From positions 28,452,987-28,516,986 of the forward strand of contig OX637290.1 of the NCBI GenBank assembly GCA_951799445.1: a stretch of DNA of 64,000 nucleotides, in the 5' to 3' direction. Below the pieces are notes generated by a model. It searched no databases and was not told the DNA's origin. It was given only the letters and a program-made list of their open reading frames with translations. Positions 10,498 to 19,959 of this stretch are shown piece after piece; the first letter of the stretch is position 1, and every line of letters begins with the position of its first letter. The translations under genes were made by a program, and so were the position numbers. The stretch comes from Pseudisothecium myosuroides. Its lineage: Eukaryota > Streptophyta > Bryopsida > Hypnales > Lembophyllaceae.

Positions 10498-11639
10498 TTG
10501 TTAATTGGGACTTTCCGGATGATACGTACTCCCACATACGCACGGAAGGGTGGCCGCGTACTTACAGCTCTGAGTGCAGATCGAACATTGGTTGCATCTT
10601 CTTCCGAACCTCTGCGACGTTTCTATCACGCGCCAATTCGTACTCCGACTTCTCTTGCGGCGGACCCTCCATCGACTGGACTCCGGCGCAGATCCGTTAC
10701 TCCTGCATGCAACGGCGACTACGCTTGGCAGCCCCCGCTGTTGGAGGGACCCAACGACGTAATTCGGCCACAACGTCTTGGCGGCACAGATTTCGGCGGC
10801 GCTAAACAGTGGCGTTAGAGTCGGCTGGGTCCTCCTCGTCTTCTGATCCTCAGGTGCTGGAAGCGATAAGTGCCGGAGGAACTCAGTCATTACCAGGTTT
10901 GTATTTGAAATGCCCTTAAGAATGTGAGCAAGGCTGCTGTGTTTCATGATTAGGGAGGCCCATTTTGGCGGCTCTCCATTAATTACTGTCCGTAGTAATT
11001 ATATCTGTCTAGCGGGTGACTTGACGACCTCGACGTCCACGATCTTCTACTCATCGCCCTTGAGCGCTGTCCATTTAGGGGCAATGATGGCTTCTCATTT
11101 CATACTTCGAAGTAGGCCTAATTATTTCGATTCAGCTTAATTAATATCTGTGAACTCAATTACAGTGGATTTCACGGCACAATGAACGGCACAGGGCCGG
11201 AGAAGCGTCGACAATAGACGTCCGGCTGTGGACGTTCGCATCTAAGTCACAAGTTGTGAATAATGACTTCTATGCGACTTCTTGTAGTCATCCCTCAGTG
11301 ATGACAAGACTAGAAGAAGCTGAGTCCAAGTTATGAGTAATGCTAAATGACTTCGAGGTCATTGTGGTCTTCAGGCCACCTGTCTTTGGTGTCCGTGACG
11401 ACGGTGTCATCCATATGCCGATGGAAACAAGTGAATGTGTTTACTACCAACTTCTGGATTATGACAGTCCATTCATGAATGTGCCCAACCTTCGATTGTG
11501 CCTGTTAACCGGAATTCCTTGTCAAGACATGCTTCTCATATTGCAGAAGATGAGCTGCTTGGCTTGAAGTCGAGTCTCCTTTTTTTTAACCTGTCCTCCC
11601 TCCTTACCCTCCCCCCTTTGCTAGAAATTACAATTTTTT

Positions 11640-12023
11640 TTTTGGCCCGCTCTTCCTCATGGAAGAGGGCATTCCCTTTTTTTTTGGGCCATTCTTCCTC
11701 ATGGAAGAAGGCATTCCCTTTTTTTTTTGGCCCCCTCTTCCTCATGGAAGAGGGCATTCCCTTTTTTTTTTTAGGCCATTCTTCCTCATGGAAGAAGGCA
11801 TTCCCTTCTCTTTTTGGACCAGGAGTCCTCATGGAAGAGGGCATTCCCTCTTTTTTTTTGGGCCTTTCTTCCTCATAGAAGAAGGCATTCCCTTTTTTTT
11901 TTGGACCAGGAGTCCTCATGGAAGAGGGCATTCCCTTCTTTTTTTTGGGCCACTCTTCCTCATGGAAGAGGGCATTTTTTTTTTGGGCCCACTCTTCCTC
12001 ATGGAAGAGGGCATTCCATTTTC
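11640..12023. repeat. ~43-bp minisatellite with a hairpin in each unit
   Basis: About nine tandem units of 43-46 bases. Each holds CCTCATGGAAGAGGGCATTC followed by a T-run and GGGCC/GGACC. The core TCTTCCTCATGGAAGA is an inverted repeat (six-base arms, TCAT loop). Units differ mainly in T-run length and single bases. The frames open through it on both strands are repeat artefacts. Confidence 0.9.
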
Positions 12024-12460
12024 TTGGGGTACATATGCTTTCCAGTATTCCTCCTGGAGTGTCACATGAATACGATTTTCTTTCCTTGAACGCTGAGAAG
12101 CTTCCCTTCGTGCGGAGGATTCAGCGTGAAGAAGGTTCCACCTTCCATGTGCCATCGTTCTGCTTGCAATATTTTCCCAGTAGTCACTTATTTGTTCGAA
12201 GGCGCCTCCTTCATAGTTTAAGCGTGTGAGGGGTATTTTTTTTCATGGCGCACTTTCATGCAAGTCACTCTGTAATGTTGGTTTAGGTACGTCGGTATCG
12301 TAGTCCACTACTGTGCACCATCATTTACTATATTGAACTATATGGGCATAGGTTGTCCGTGACTCTAGTGATATGGACTTCAGAGATTCCATGGCATTTA
12401 TTATGTACGTGTATTTTCATTGTTTCCGCTTGACTATACTGTTCATATTCTTGCAGCGAT

Positions 12461-12655
12461 ATGGAAAGCAAAACAGGGCCTACTTTGTATTTCATAATGC
12501 TTGATTGGTCGGCTAGAAGAAACACCTCCTGGGCTTTTTTGAATACAGCCCCTTCAGAAGACATCTTAGTTTTCGGAAGACTAGCACTGGCAACCAAACT
12601 TGGCACACAATATTTGAAACTGTGGGAAGAAGATCACACTATCCGTTTCAATTGA
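12461..12655 (+). CDS. Small ORF or exon, function unknown
   Basis: A 64-codon frame beginning MESKTGPTLYFIMLDWSARR and ending at TGA. It is preceded within about 10 bases by a pyrimidine-rich tract and AG (TTCTTGCAG), so it could be a terminal exon rather than a free ORF. Composition looks more protein-like than its neighbours, but I recognise no family. Confidence 0.25.
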   Translation: MESKTGPTLYFIMLDWSARRNTSWAFLNTAPSEDILVFGRLALATKLGTQYLKLWEEDHTIRFN

Positions 12656-13285
12656 AAGTCCATACTTTTATCTTCTCGCCTTTCTTCCGACCGTCTCCGT
12701 CCGCTGTTGTTCGAACGCAATGTCCTTCTGCCCGTCTCATAGTGTTTTCCTAGAGTGGGGTATTCCTGGACTGTGTGATTGGTGTAGCTTAATCTTGTAT
12801 TTTCTTGTCTACGCCCTCCGGCCATGCGTTTGAACCTTCCTCCCTCGCTTGGCAACGGTTGATGGCTCGGCTCTTCGGAAGGATACCGCCGTACCTTTGT
12901 AACGAAGGCCTACTGGCTATTCCATGTTCACACATTGATCTTCACATCTGAAGTGAGGCCTAATACTATCGCTAGTAATTGAGAGGAAGGTGTTCCGCAC
13001 ATGAGTCCACGAATAGAAGTTTAGAATTCCTCAAATTTGCTCGCCCAACCGCCCAGTCACATTGTGATACTGCAGAGTCACTGGGTGAAGTAGTGTCAGA
13101 GTCGTAGGCAGGAAGCTTCACTGAAGCGGAACTCATTTCAGTCACTCTTCAGTCGCAACAAAGTCAAGACAGTCCTGTCTCCGTGCGCAGTACCAAGATG
13201 TTCAAAGCGGGAATTGCACACCCTAACCGCGTGTCCTGCTTGGAGTACAGGACGTGGAGAACTACTGATATCGTAGGCGGAGTCG

Positions 13286-13687
13286 ATGATACCCGCAAGA
13301 CTTCCCCTCTCTGCCAGTGAGAGGCAGCGGCTCAGAGATGAGCGTCTCTGGACCAGGGAGGTGCAACTGACTGCACGAGACAGCGCCACAAGACTGCATT
13401 GCCCTTGCACTAAATGCAAGGGCCGGAAGAAAATCTTGCTTTGAAATGTACGGGACAACCTCATCCACAACGGCAGGGATCCGACTCTGCGGAGGTAGAC
13501 CGGACCTGGCAACCGGGACTCTTCAGATGAGGAGTGGGAGGACGACTTCTGGGCACCTGCCGCAGAGGCTCCGCGTGAAGTGGATGCCACAGTGGATGTA
13601 CGCGGCATGGTCCACCAGGCATCACGTGCCGAGGAGGAGGCACCCTCTGCAGGTGATCGATTTCAGGAGGCCGTCATGGACGCCTTT
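13286..13687 (+). pseudogene. CACTA transposase, N-terminal part (transposase-associated domain)
   Basis: Frame from ATG at 13286 to the retrotransposon junction, 134 codons. It encodes the N-terminal domain typical of TNP2-type transposases: a Cys cluster LHCPCTKCKGRKK at codons 37-49, then a VRDNLIHNGRDP block and an acidic DSSDEEWEDDFW block. Two in-frame stops break it, TGA at 13442-13444 and TAG at 13496-13498. The frame crosses the junction in phase: the last codon ends at 13687, and the frame resumes at 34218 after the second CCTTT copy. The longer minus-strand frame over the same bases (13138-13608) is antisense shadow. Confidence 0.8.
13683..13687. repeat. Target-site duplication CCTTT, left copy
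   Basis: CCTTT directly precedes the TGTGAG end of the 5' LTR. The same five bases follow the 3' LTR at 34213-34217. Removing the element and one copy restores the transposase frame, confirming both boundaries. Confidence 0.95.
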
Positions 13688-14977
13688 TGTGAGCTCCCAA
13701 TTTGTCACTTGGGACTCGTAGAATTATTTTTTTGGAAATTTGCAATTTAAAGTTGATAAAAGTATAGAAAAATCCATAAAAAGAGTGTAGAACCAAAATA
13801 GGGTTGTGTCATACCCATTATAGTATTTGGTCTAGATTTGTGTTTCTTACTTAGAATCCCCCAAACCTTGCCTAAAATAGTGTAGAAATAACGAAAAGGT
13901 TAGATTTGGAGGATTCGAGTCACACAGCCCCAAAAGGGCTAAATCCCACCATGAATGTGGCGATTCATGGCTAGGTCGGTTCGAAGGATCCACAGCGAGG
14001 CCACTAGGTCGGGTCCTAGAGTTAGATTTAGAATTCCCCATTAGATCGACGAATTCCCAAAATCCCGATTGTTAGCATGCAGGAGCCACTCACGCAAGAC
14101 CGGGCCCGTGGAGGAATCTACAGCCCAAGGATGGTGTTCTAGGGTGAATCCCATGCCAGGAGTCCAACGGCGAAATCGGTTTGCCAAGATTCCTCCACCT
14201 GCAGAAGATTCCCGCACCGTCGCTGATTCAAGGAGATGTCCAGTTTAAATCTCCATTGACCAATCGTGCCAGATATGGGAACACACCCGCACGTCTTTCA
14301 TGCAACTCCCTAAGAGGTCACGTGAAAAATCCCGGAATCTTCCGACTTGCAGAAGAACCTTTTTCCGGGTGGTCAACCCTCCTAACCTCCAACGGGAATT
14401 TCATAAAAATTACCCAGGTTACAATAAAATCTCACTAAAAATTAGACTATCTTGTTTTATGTTAATAATGCGCTCCGTGAAGTTTCACGACATTCCGATA
14501 GCGGCAAGTACCCGAACTGGCGAGATTCCTTGGGAATTAACCACGTGGCGGGGTCCCCGCCACGTTGACCGGCATTCCGGGACCATACGATGGCAAAACG
14601 AAGTCAACCAAAAGTCCTTCCCGACTCTCTCGCACCTACCGGAGACCCTAGGCTATTCACATTTCTCAAAATAGGAGACCCCCAAGATCTAGGATTTTAC
14701 CACAATTTGGTTTTTAAACTAAATTAGCCTACGATGGGTTTTTGGCCTCGGTACGGGGTGTAGGGGGATCTAGGACTAAACACGGCGTTCTGGATCCAAC
14801 GGCGCAATCCGTTCAACGATTGGAGCTAATCTCTAAAAGTTAGGATGTTGGTCCAGCATAGATGGTAGAAGTAGAAATTTAGGATGTAGGATGAAAATCT
14901 TTGAGGATGAGGATGAAAATCCCCGTTGATAAGGTTACCTTAGAGCTTTAGAGAGAGGGGTGAGCCCTTGGGAAACC

Positions 14978-14985
14978 TATATAAG
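14978..14985 (+). promoter_or_regulatory. LTR TATA box
   Basis: TATATAAG followed by GGGCCCCATTTCTCTCTC. The same sequence is kept in the 3' LTR (30698-30705) and in the other family LTRs in this window, as expected for a conserved LTR promoter. Transcription would start some 25-35 bases downstream, leaving a leader of about 2 kb before the exon at 17135. Confidence 0.75.
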
Positions 14986-15540
14986 GGCCCCATTTCTCTC
15001 TCTAAAACACCCCCTCACTTTTGTTTGGGTCCGTGGGTCCAATTTGCTTTGGATATTTTGGCGTTTGAAGCCAAAAACCTCTACGGTGTTTTTGGAGCAC
15101 TTTTTGCTCCGTTGTTGCTAGATTTCAAGCTTTGAAGGTCCTTAGGGGGTCCTTCTATCTTGCCTTGTGTACTTCTCGTGCGTTTGTTATACCTTTGTTA
15201 CGAGTTAAGAGTCCTCATCTCTCTCTTGTAGTTCCTTTGTGATCTAACTTGTGAGTTTAGGAGTCTTTTGGTGTCTTGTCCTAATCCTAAAGTCACCCCC
15301 CACCGTACCTTGGCGATGCCGCTTTGGGGGGCCTTTAGCTTGTGAAGTTGTGTATCTTTACGTGTCCTAACCGTGTTGTTTTCCTCACTTGTGTATTCTC
15401 ACCTTCCTCTAATACTCCCTTTGTTGTGTGGACCCCCCCTCGGGACGGCGAAGCTTTGGCTTTGTCAAGTGTGTTCTTTAACTTTGTCTTTCCTACCTTC
15501 TTCTAATACTCCCTTTGTTGTGTGGACCCCTCCTCGGGAC

Positions 15541-15560
15541 GGCGAAGCTTTGGCTTCGCC
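15541..15560. repeat. Hairpin GGCGAAGCTTTGGCTTCGCC in the LTR
   Basis: Perfect inverted repeat with 8-bp arms and a TTTG loop. Half-site relatives (ACGGCGAAGCTTTG, ACGGCGAAGCCTTG, ATGGCGAAGCCTTG) occur at about 15445, 15635, 15693, 15757 and 15961. The same series recurs in the 3' LTR (hairpin at 31261-31280) and, with changes, in the other LTR copies. Confidence 0.8.
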
Positions 15561-16129
15561 ACGTGTGTTCCTTATGTTTGTCTTTCCTACCTTTTTCTAA
15601 TACTCCCCTTGTTGTGTGGACCCCCCCTTGGAAACGGCGAAGCTTTGAACTAGTGACAAGTTGAAGTCCTAAAACATATGTTAAAAGTGTAGACGGCGAA
15701 GCCTTGAACCCCCGAGGTGTCAAAAAGTCCTAAAGTTGGTGTTAAAACCAACTTAACGGCGAAGCTTTGCACTTCCCCCGGGTTTTAGTTCCAAAGTCTA
15801 GTTTCCAAGACCTTTGTGGAAACCTCCAGAGTTTAGCTTCCAAGATATTAGAGTCTAGCATGAAGTAGGAAGTGGTGGGCCAAGTTTAGTTACCTAGCCT
15901 TGGTATACGTGGTTGCTAAGCCGAACGTCTTGCTTCACAACCTTGGGCCTAACCCCCGGATGGCGAAGCCTTGACTCCAAACACTAATTTTTCCAAAACT
16001 CCAATTTTTATTGGTTAAGTGGGTTCCCCTAAGGGAACCCGTTGGGGTGATTAAAAATTTTGTGGTGCCAACGGACCAGCCAACCAACGGACCAGCCAGC
16101 CCAGCGACTAGCCAGCCAGCGGACCAACC

Positions 16130-16228
16130 CAGCTGCAGTAACGGAGCCCAGCTGCAGTAACGGAGCCCAACTGCAGTAACGGAGCCCAGCTGCAGTAACG
16201 GAGCCCAACTGCAGTAACGGAGCCCAGC
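16130..16228. repeat. 19-bp tandem array in the 5' LTR (five units)
   Basis: Five units of GCTGCAGTAACGGAGCCCA with an A/G alternation. The 3' LTR has only three units (about 31850-31910), which accounts for almost all of the 37-bp length difference between the two LTRs. Confidence 0.9.
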
Positions 16229-17134
16229 GGCAGCCGGTACAGGGCCGGTAGACCAAGCCGGTACACTGCCTGTCTAGCGCCCCAAACTTGGCCGGTCTTG
16301 CGATTTGGTTGGACTGACCATGTCTCACATGCATCATGGCTGATTTTCAGACCACAACGGGATGATGCTCTACGGGGCCCCAACTTTGGTTTTTGTTTGA
16401 AAAAACTCTCCACTAATCAGGACCTAGTTTAGAAAATTAGTTATAGATCTAGTTTAGGAAATTAGTGATAACTCTAGTTTAGGAACCTAGTGATAACTCT
16501 AGTTTAGGAAGTCAGTAATAGATCTAGTTTAGGAAATCAGAGGTAGAGCTAGTTTAGAAAGCCAGTTAAACCCAATGGGGATCCAAGGCCAAAAATTCCA
16601 AAACTTCCAAGTTGTGACTAAAGAACAAAGGGAAGGGAAGGAAGAGAGTCAAACACCTCACATCACTCCTACACACATAATTGCACCCTCCACGTCACAC
16701 CTGCACGCACACTTGAAACCTCTATTCTAACCAACCAAATACACACATGAACAATGGAGGGAGATTAGGAAGAAGGAGATGAAGTAGAGAACAAAAAGGA
16801 GAGAGACGATAAATAGTAACCTAGGTCTAAGCCTAGGTAGACTTAAGGAGGGAAATCTTGAGAATTTGTGGTGACCGTTGGGAGGAGGATTAGGATGACA
16901 CAAAGGCAAATTGTGTAAGAGGGTAGGAAGAACATTTAAACCCTTCTCGTAGTTTGAAACCATAGTGTAAGACTCATAAAAGCTTAGGTGGAATAGTGCT
17001 AGTGTAGAAGAGAGGGGAAGAAAGAAAAGAAAAGGAGGAAGGGAAAGAGGGAGTTTAGATCATCAAAATTGTAATATTTTCTCAATAAGCGGTGAGCTTG
17101 GGAAAAATTCAAAAAAACAAACCCAAAGACTACC

Positions 17135-19610
17135 ATGGAGCGGGAGGATGTACACGTAGACGTGGACGAAGTCATTTCCGACACCGGTAGTGAAGAGGTG
17201 AGTTTTTGATTTAATTTTTGATGTTTCTCCCTAATTAGCATTTATTGCCCTAATCTGCCCTTAGAGCGTGATTAGCATCCGAGATTAGTGTAGATTAGAA
17301 GTTTAGATTCAAAAGTTGATAGATTAGGAATAGAGGTTTCCGAAAACATCTTATAATTAAGATTTGACCGTAAACTGACCGCATTAGGCTAAGTTAAGCG
17401 GTAGGGGGTAGAACGGGGGAATTTTAATTAAAAGTGAACCACAAGAAACAATGGACGGGAATTAGGATTAGATTAGAGGGAGGATTTAGGATTAAAATTA
17501 AAGATCAAATAGCAAGTTAAAAACCTAGGATTAAATTAAGATTTTAATTAGGGAAGTTAAAATTCAGAGGTCGAAAGTTGGAATTAAATTTAGGAGGATA
17601 ACATTTAGAGCTAATCTAGGATTAAAACGATAGGATTAAATTTGGAAGTAGAAGTCAAAAGTCAAAAGTCAAAAGTTTAGATTAAATTAAAAGGTTAAAT
17701 TTAGTCAATTGGGGAGTAAAAAGTGAGAGTGAAAAGCTAAAAGTAGAAGTTAAAAGTTAGAAGTAGAAGTAAAATTTTAGAGTTAGTAGAAAAATCTAGA
17801 GTCAAAGTGAAAACGTGGAGTCAAACCTAGAGGTTAAAATTGGGAATTAATTTTAGAAGTAAAAATTGAGAGTTAAAAGTCAAAAACCTAGAGTTAAATT
17901 AGGAGTAAAAATCTACAGTGAAAAGGGAAAATTTAGAGTTAACTTTAGAGGGTAAACCCTAGAGTAGTTTAGAAATAAGAACATAGAATTAGAGGTAAAA
18001 TTTAGAATAGAATAGAGGAGTAAAAACCTAGAGTTAAAAGTCGGTAGTTAGTATTTAAACCCAAGTTAAAAGAGTAAAAACCTAGAGTTTCATTTAGAGG
18101 GTGAAGATTAGAGTAAGAGTTAAACTTTAGAGTTAGTCTTTAGAGTAGAACTTCTAGGTGGAGTCTTAAAATCCCACGATAGTCTTAGAGGTTCATGGAA
18201 GGAACATAGGGGTTCCTCTTTTTACATAGTTAGGGACGTTAGAAATGACGCCAACTACCCAGTCTACCCTCGACATAGGATAGATAGTTAGAGAGTTAGA
18301 ATTTTACCGCTACCCCTGAGCATTGCAGCTACCTTGTGAGTTACTACATGCATTCTAATTATTCGCTGCCATCCACGACACTTAGGAACGTTAGCAAAAA
18401 AGATCCATTGCTTGGAAGGCACAGTGGACCGCGCTCACATCACCCCCATATATTAAAAATTGTGGATAAAGGCATAGAACCTAGTCGATGTTCCCTCTAT
18501 TACCAAGGGTGGGTAATCTTGCGCCCACAATTTCGGTGCGTCTGCCGGGAGTTGAAAACATTAGATTACATTTGCATGTTTGAATGACAAGTGGTGCATG
18601 TGAAGGGCTCTGAAGGGGACTCGGACTCGGGATCATCTGAGCCGTTTTCCGATACTAGGGGCCACTCCGACCTTGAGGTTTGGGCGTCTACTTTCCACGG
18701 CATCCCCCTCAAGGATTACTTTGACTTCAAACTTGGCCAGGGAGAAGAGGGTGTTGTCCAGATAATCTCGTTAGCAGATTTGGCAACCGGGCCAAGGGCG
18801 CTAAAAATATCCTTCGAATATTGGGCGCATCTTGTTCGCCTCTACCTACACGACCCGAATCAGCATACTCCAGAGATTGCCCACGCAATCGCAGCAGGGT
18901 CATTCGGGGTACCGTCACACAGTTTCCACAAGCACATTTGTTTCTATTGGCACCTAGTAGTCCACTTTTGGTTTTTCAAAAATCATTATGTGAGAGAGTG
19001 TTTTGGATCGCGACTTCCATCACATCAGCGGGACGCGCCCTTGCAAGAGCTGCCGCACATCGACATACGCTATAAGGCCCCAAAGCCCCTCTTTGACGGC
19101 CAGTTGTATCGATTCGACGCGTCAGACGTCGAAAACCTTCAGGTACCAGAGAATCCCTACACTTGTCTCCAACACTTCCGATCGTGGCACGACCGCGGTG
19201 GCCATCTCACCAAAGACGGGTGCAAGGGCATCTCGACCCGCTACGTACCCTTCCACGCCGCCACCGTGCACCAGCTGAGCTACATCGCCGAATATCACTC
19301 AGCTTGTGAGCCGTGCCAAGACACCGAAGATATCCGAGTGGCGCTTAATACAGCACCAGGGCTTGAAACTTTGCATCAGCCTCGATTTCACCCTCTCTTC
19401 TATCGGTACCCGTGCCGAGGAAAGAGAACACGCTTCGTCCGTATCAAGAACGCTACGTTCTTTACGAACGAAGCCTCTTGGACTCGCCACCAAGCGTCCA
19501 TCGACCGCATCGAGAGGGAACAGGCCCCTTACTTTTTCGAGTACCGGCCAACCGCTACAGAGATTGCAGCTAGCTTGGCCCTCTATGGGATAGATCTAGT
19601 ACCCGTCTAA
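17135..19610 (+). CDS. ORF1 of the retrotransposon, predicted spliced from an LTR exon; 355 aa
   Basis: Predicted join of 17135-17197 and 18606-19610. Exon 1 (21 codons) starts in a strong ACCATGG context inside the LTR, is acidic, ends ISDTGSEE and stops exactly at the donor GAG|GTGAGT. The downstream frame has no ATG anywhere; its only upstream codon choice after the TGA at 18585 is GTG. The AG at 18604-18605 is in phase with the donor and joins GSEE to GSEGDSDSGSSEP, continuing the acidic/Ser character. The 1408-base intron covers the LTR end and primer-binding site. The body has aromatic and His-rich segments (FHKHICFYWHLVVHFWFFKNHY) but no domain I recognise. Its position before gag matches the extra ORF1 of Ogre-type elements, whose role is unknown. 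Splicing is inferred, not observed. Confidence 0.65.
17198..17203 (+). promoter_or_regulatory. Consensus splice donor in the LTR
   Basis: GAG|GTGAGT, a near-perfect eukaryotic donor. It is preserved at the same codon boundary in the 3' LTR (32880), the solo LTR at 44135-48958 (donor at 47426) and the inverted solo LTR (58819 on the minus strand). Confidence 0.7.
18533..18553 (+). other. Primer-binding-site-like sequence
   Basis: Three bases after the LTR end comes TCGGTGCGTCTGCCGGGAG. Its complement reads like the 3' half of a tRNA (acceptor strand AGACGCACC preceded by a CCGGC T-stem), as in plant Ty3 elements primed by tRNA-Asp or tRNA-Arg. The first bases (TCGG rather than TGG) deviate from a perfect site, and the tRNA identity is not settled. 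Confidence 0.5.
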
Positions 19611-19728
19611 GATTTCCAGCTTGATTACGTATAGTGTGGATTTGATTTGGTATTTGTGTTGTATTGACTTACTATTTATATATATGCGTGGATTTGATTG
19701 GTGTATACCTCGACTCGCCTAGAGTTAG

Positions 19729-19884
19729 ATGCCACCAAAGTCTTCAAAATCCCCGAGACCCAAAAGGGTAGCACGACCGAGAGGCGGAGGCGGGAGTTCG
19801 TCTCGACTAACGCCACCAACATCCCCTACGGCATCTATCCGGGAAAACCTTAATTCGCCCGAACCTTTAATAAGGGTAGGCTGA
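19729..19884 (+). pseudogene. N-terminal Gag segment ending at an in-frame TGA
   Basis: ATG at 19729 opens a 51-codon frame (Lys/Arg/Pro/Ser-rich, start MPPKSSKSPRPKR) that stops at TGA 19882-19884 and is in the same phase as the Gag ORF. The frame is open again straight after the stop, with acidic coding-like sequence up to the next Met at 19960. This suggests that Gag originally started at 19729 and that the TGA is a later mutation or a readthrough codon. Confidence 0.55.
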
Positions 19885-19959
19885 CCGGGGAATATAGAAG
19901 AGGAAATCCACCTCCCCGAACCTGTCGAAAGAGTAAGTGCGTCGGACTCATCCGGGGAG

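Larger units (their letters stand above)
10498..13285. other. Unassigned region left of the CACTA transposase
   Basis: No gene can be assigned with confidence. A plus-strand stretch ending at a donor-like CCAG|GTTTGT (about 10895) has coding-like composition, and 12461-12655 is a 64-codon ORF preceded by an acceptor-like TTCTTGCAG. Short AGTCAC/GACT words near 11.2 kb and 13.0-13.15 kb resemble those in the right subterminal region of the CACTA element, so part of this region may belong to it. A CACTACAAGAAAA-type left end was not found. Confidence 0.35.
13688..18529 (+). repeat. 5' LTR, 4842 bp
   Basis: Begins TGTGAGC and ends GCGCCCACA (TG...CA). Contents in order: TATA box at 14978; six GGCGAAGCTTTG-type motifs between 15440 and 15975; a hairpin GGGTTCCCCTAAGGGAACCC at 16021; five 19-bp units GCTGCAGTAACGGAGCCCA around 16130-16225; a CTAGTTTAGGAA repeat tract near 16430-16560; the leader exon at 17135-17197; and an AT-rich tract dense in TTAGAGTTAAAAGT words to about 18140. 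By eye it differs from the 3' LTR at roughly a dozen single bases plus two fewer 19-bp units in the 3' copy, so the insertion looks young. Confidence 0.95.

Noticed and set aside
11498..12155. Overlapping ORFs with HSSSWKKAFPFF-like or MPSSMRKRGPKKK-like repeats
   Set aside because: All are readings of the 43-bp minisatellite; no start, promoter or non-repeat domain.
13138..13608. 156-codon minus-strand ORF starting MPRTSTVASTSRG
   Set aside because: It is antisense to the CACTA transposase N-terminal exon, whose conserved Cys cluster reads on the plus strand.
14181..14674. ORFs of 85 and 124 codons recurring in every LTR (14300, 30020, 40046, 44748, 61668)
   Set aside because: They repeat because the LTR repeats. 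They lie upstream of the TATA box (U3) and differ by truncation in one copy. Open frame alone is weak evidence, so they are not called as genes.
16029..16413. ORFs with LRYCSWAPLLQLGSVTAAG repeats in the LTR, also at 31655-32095
   Set aside because: Produced by the 19-bp tandem array; unit number differs between LTRs and other LTR copies lack it.
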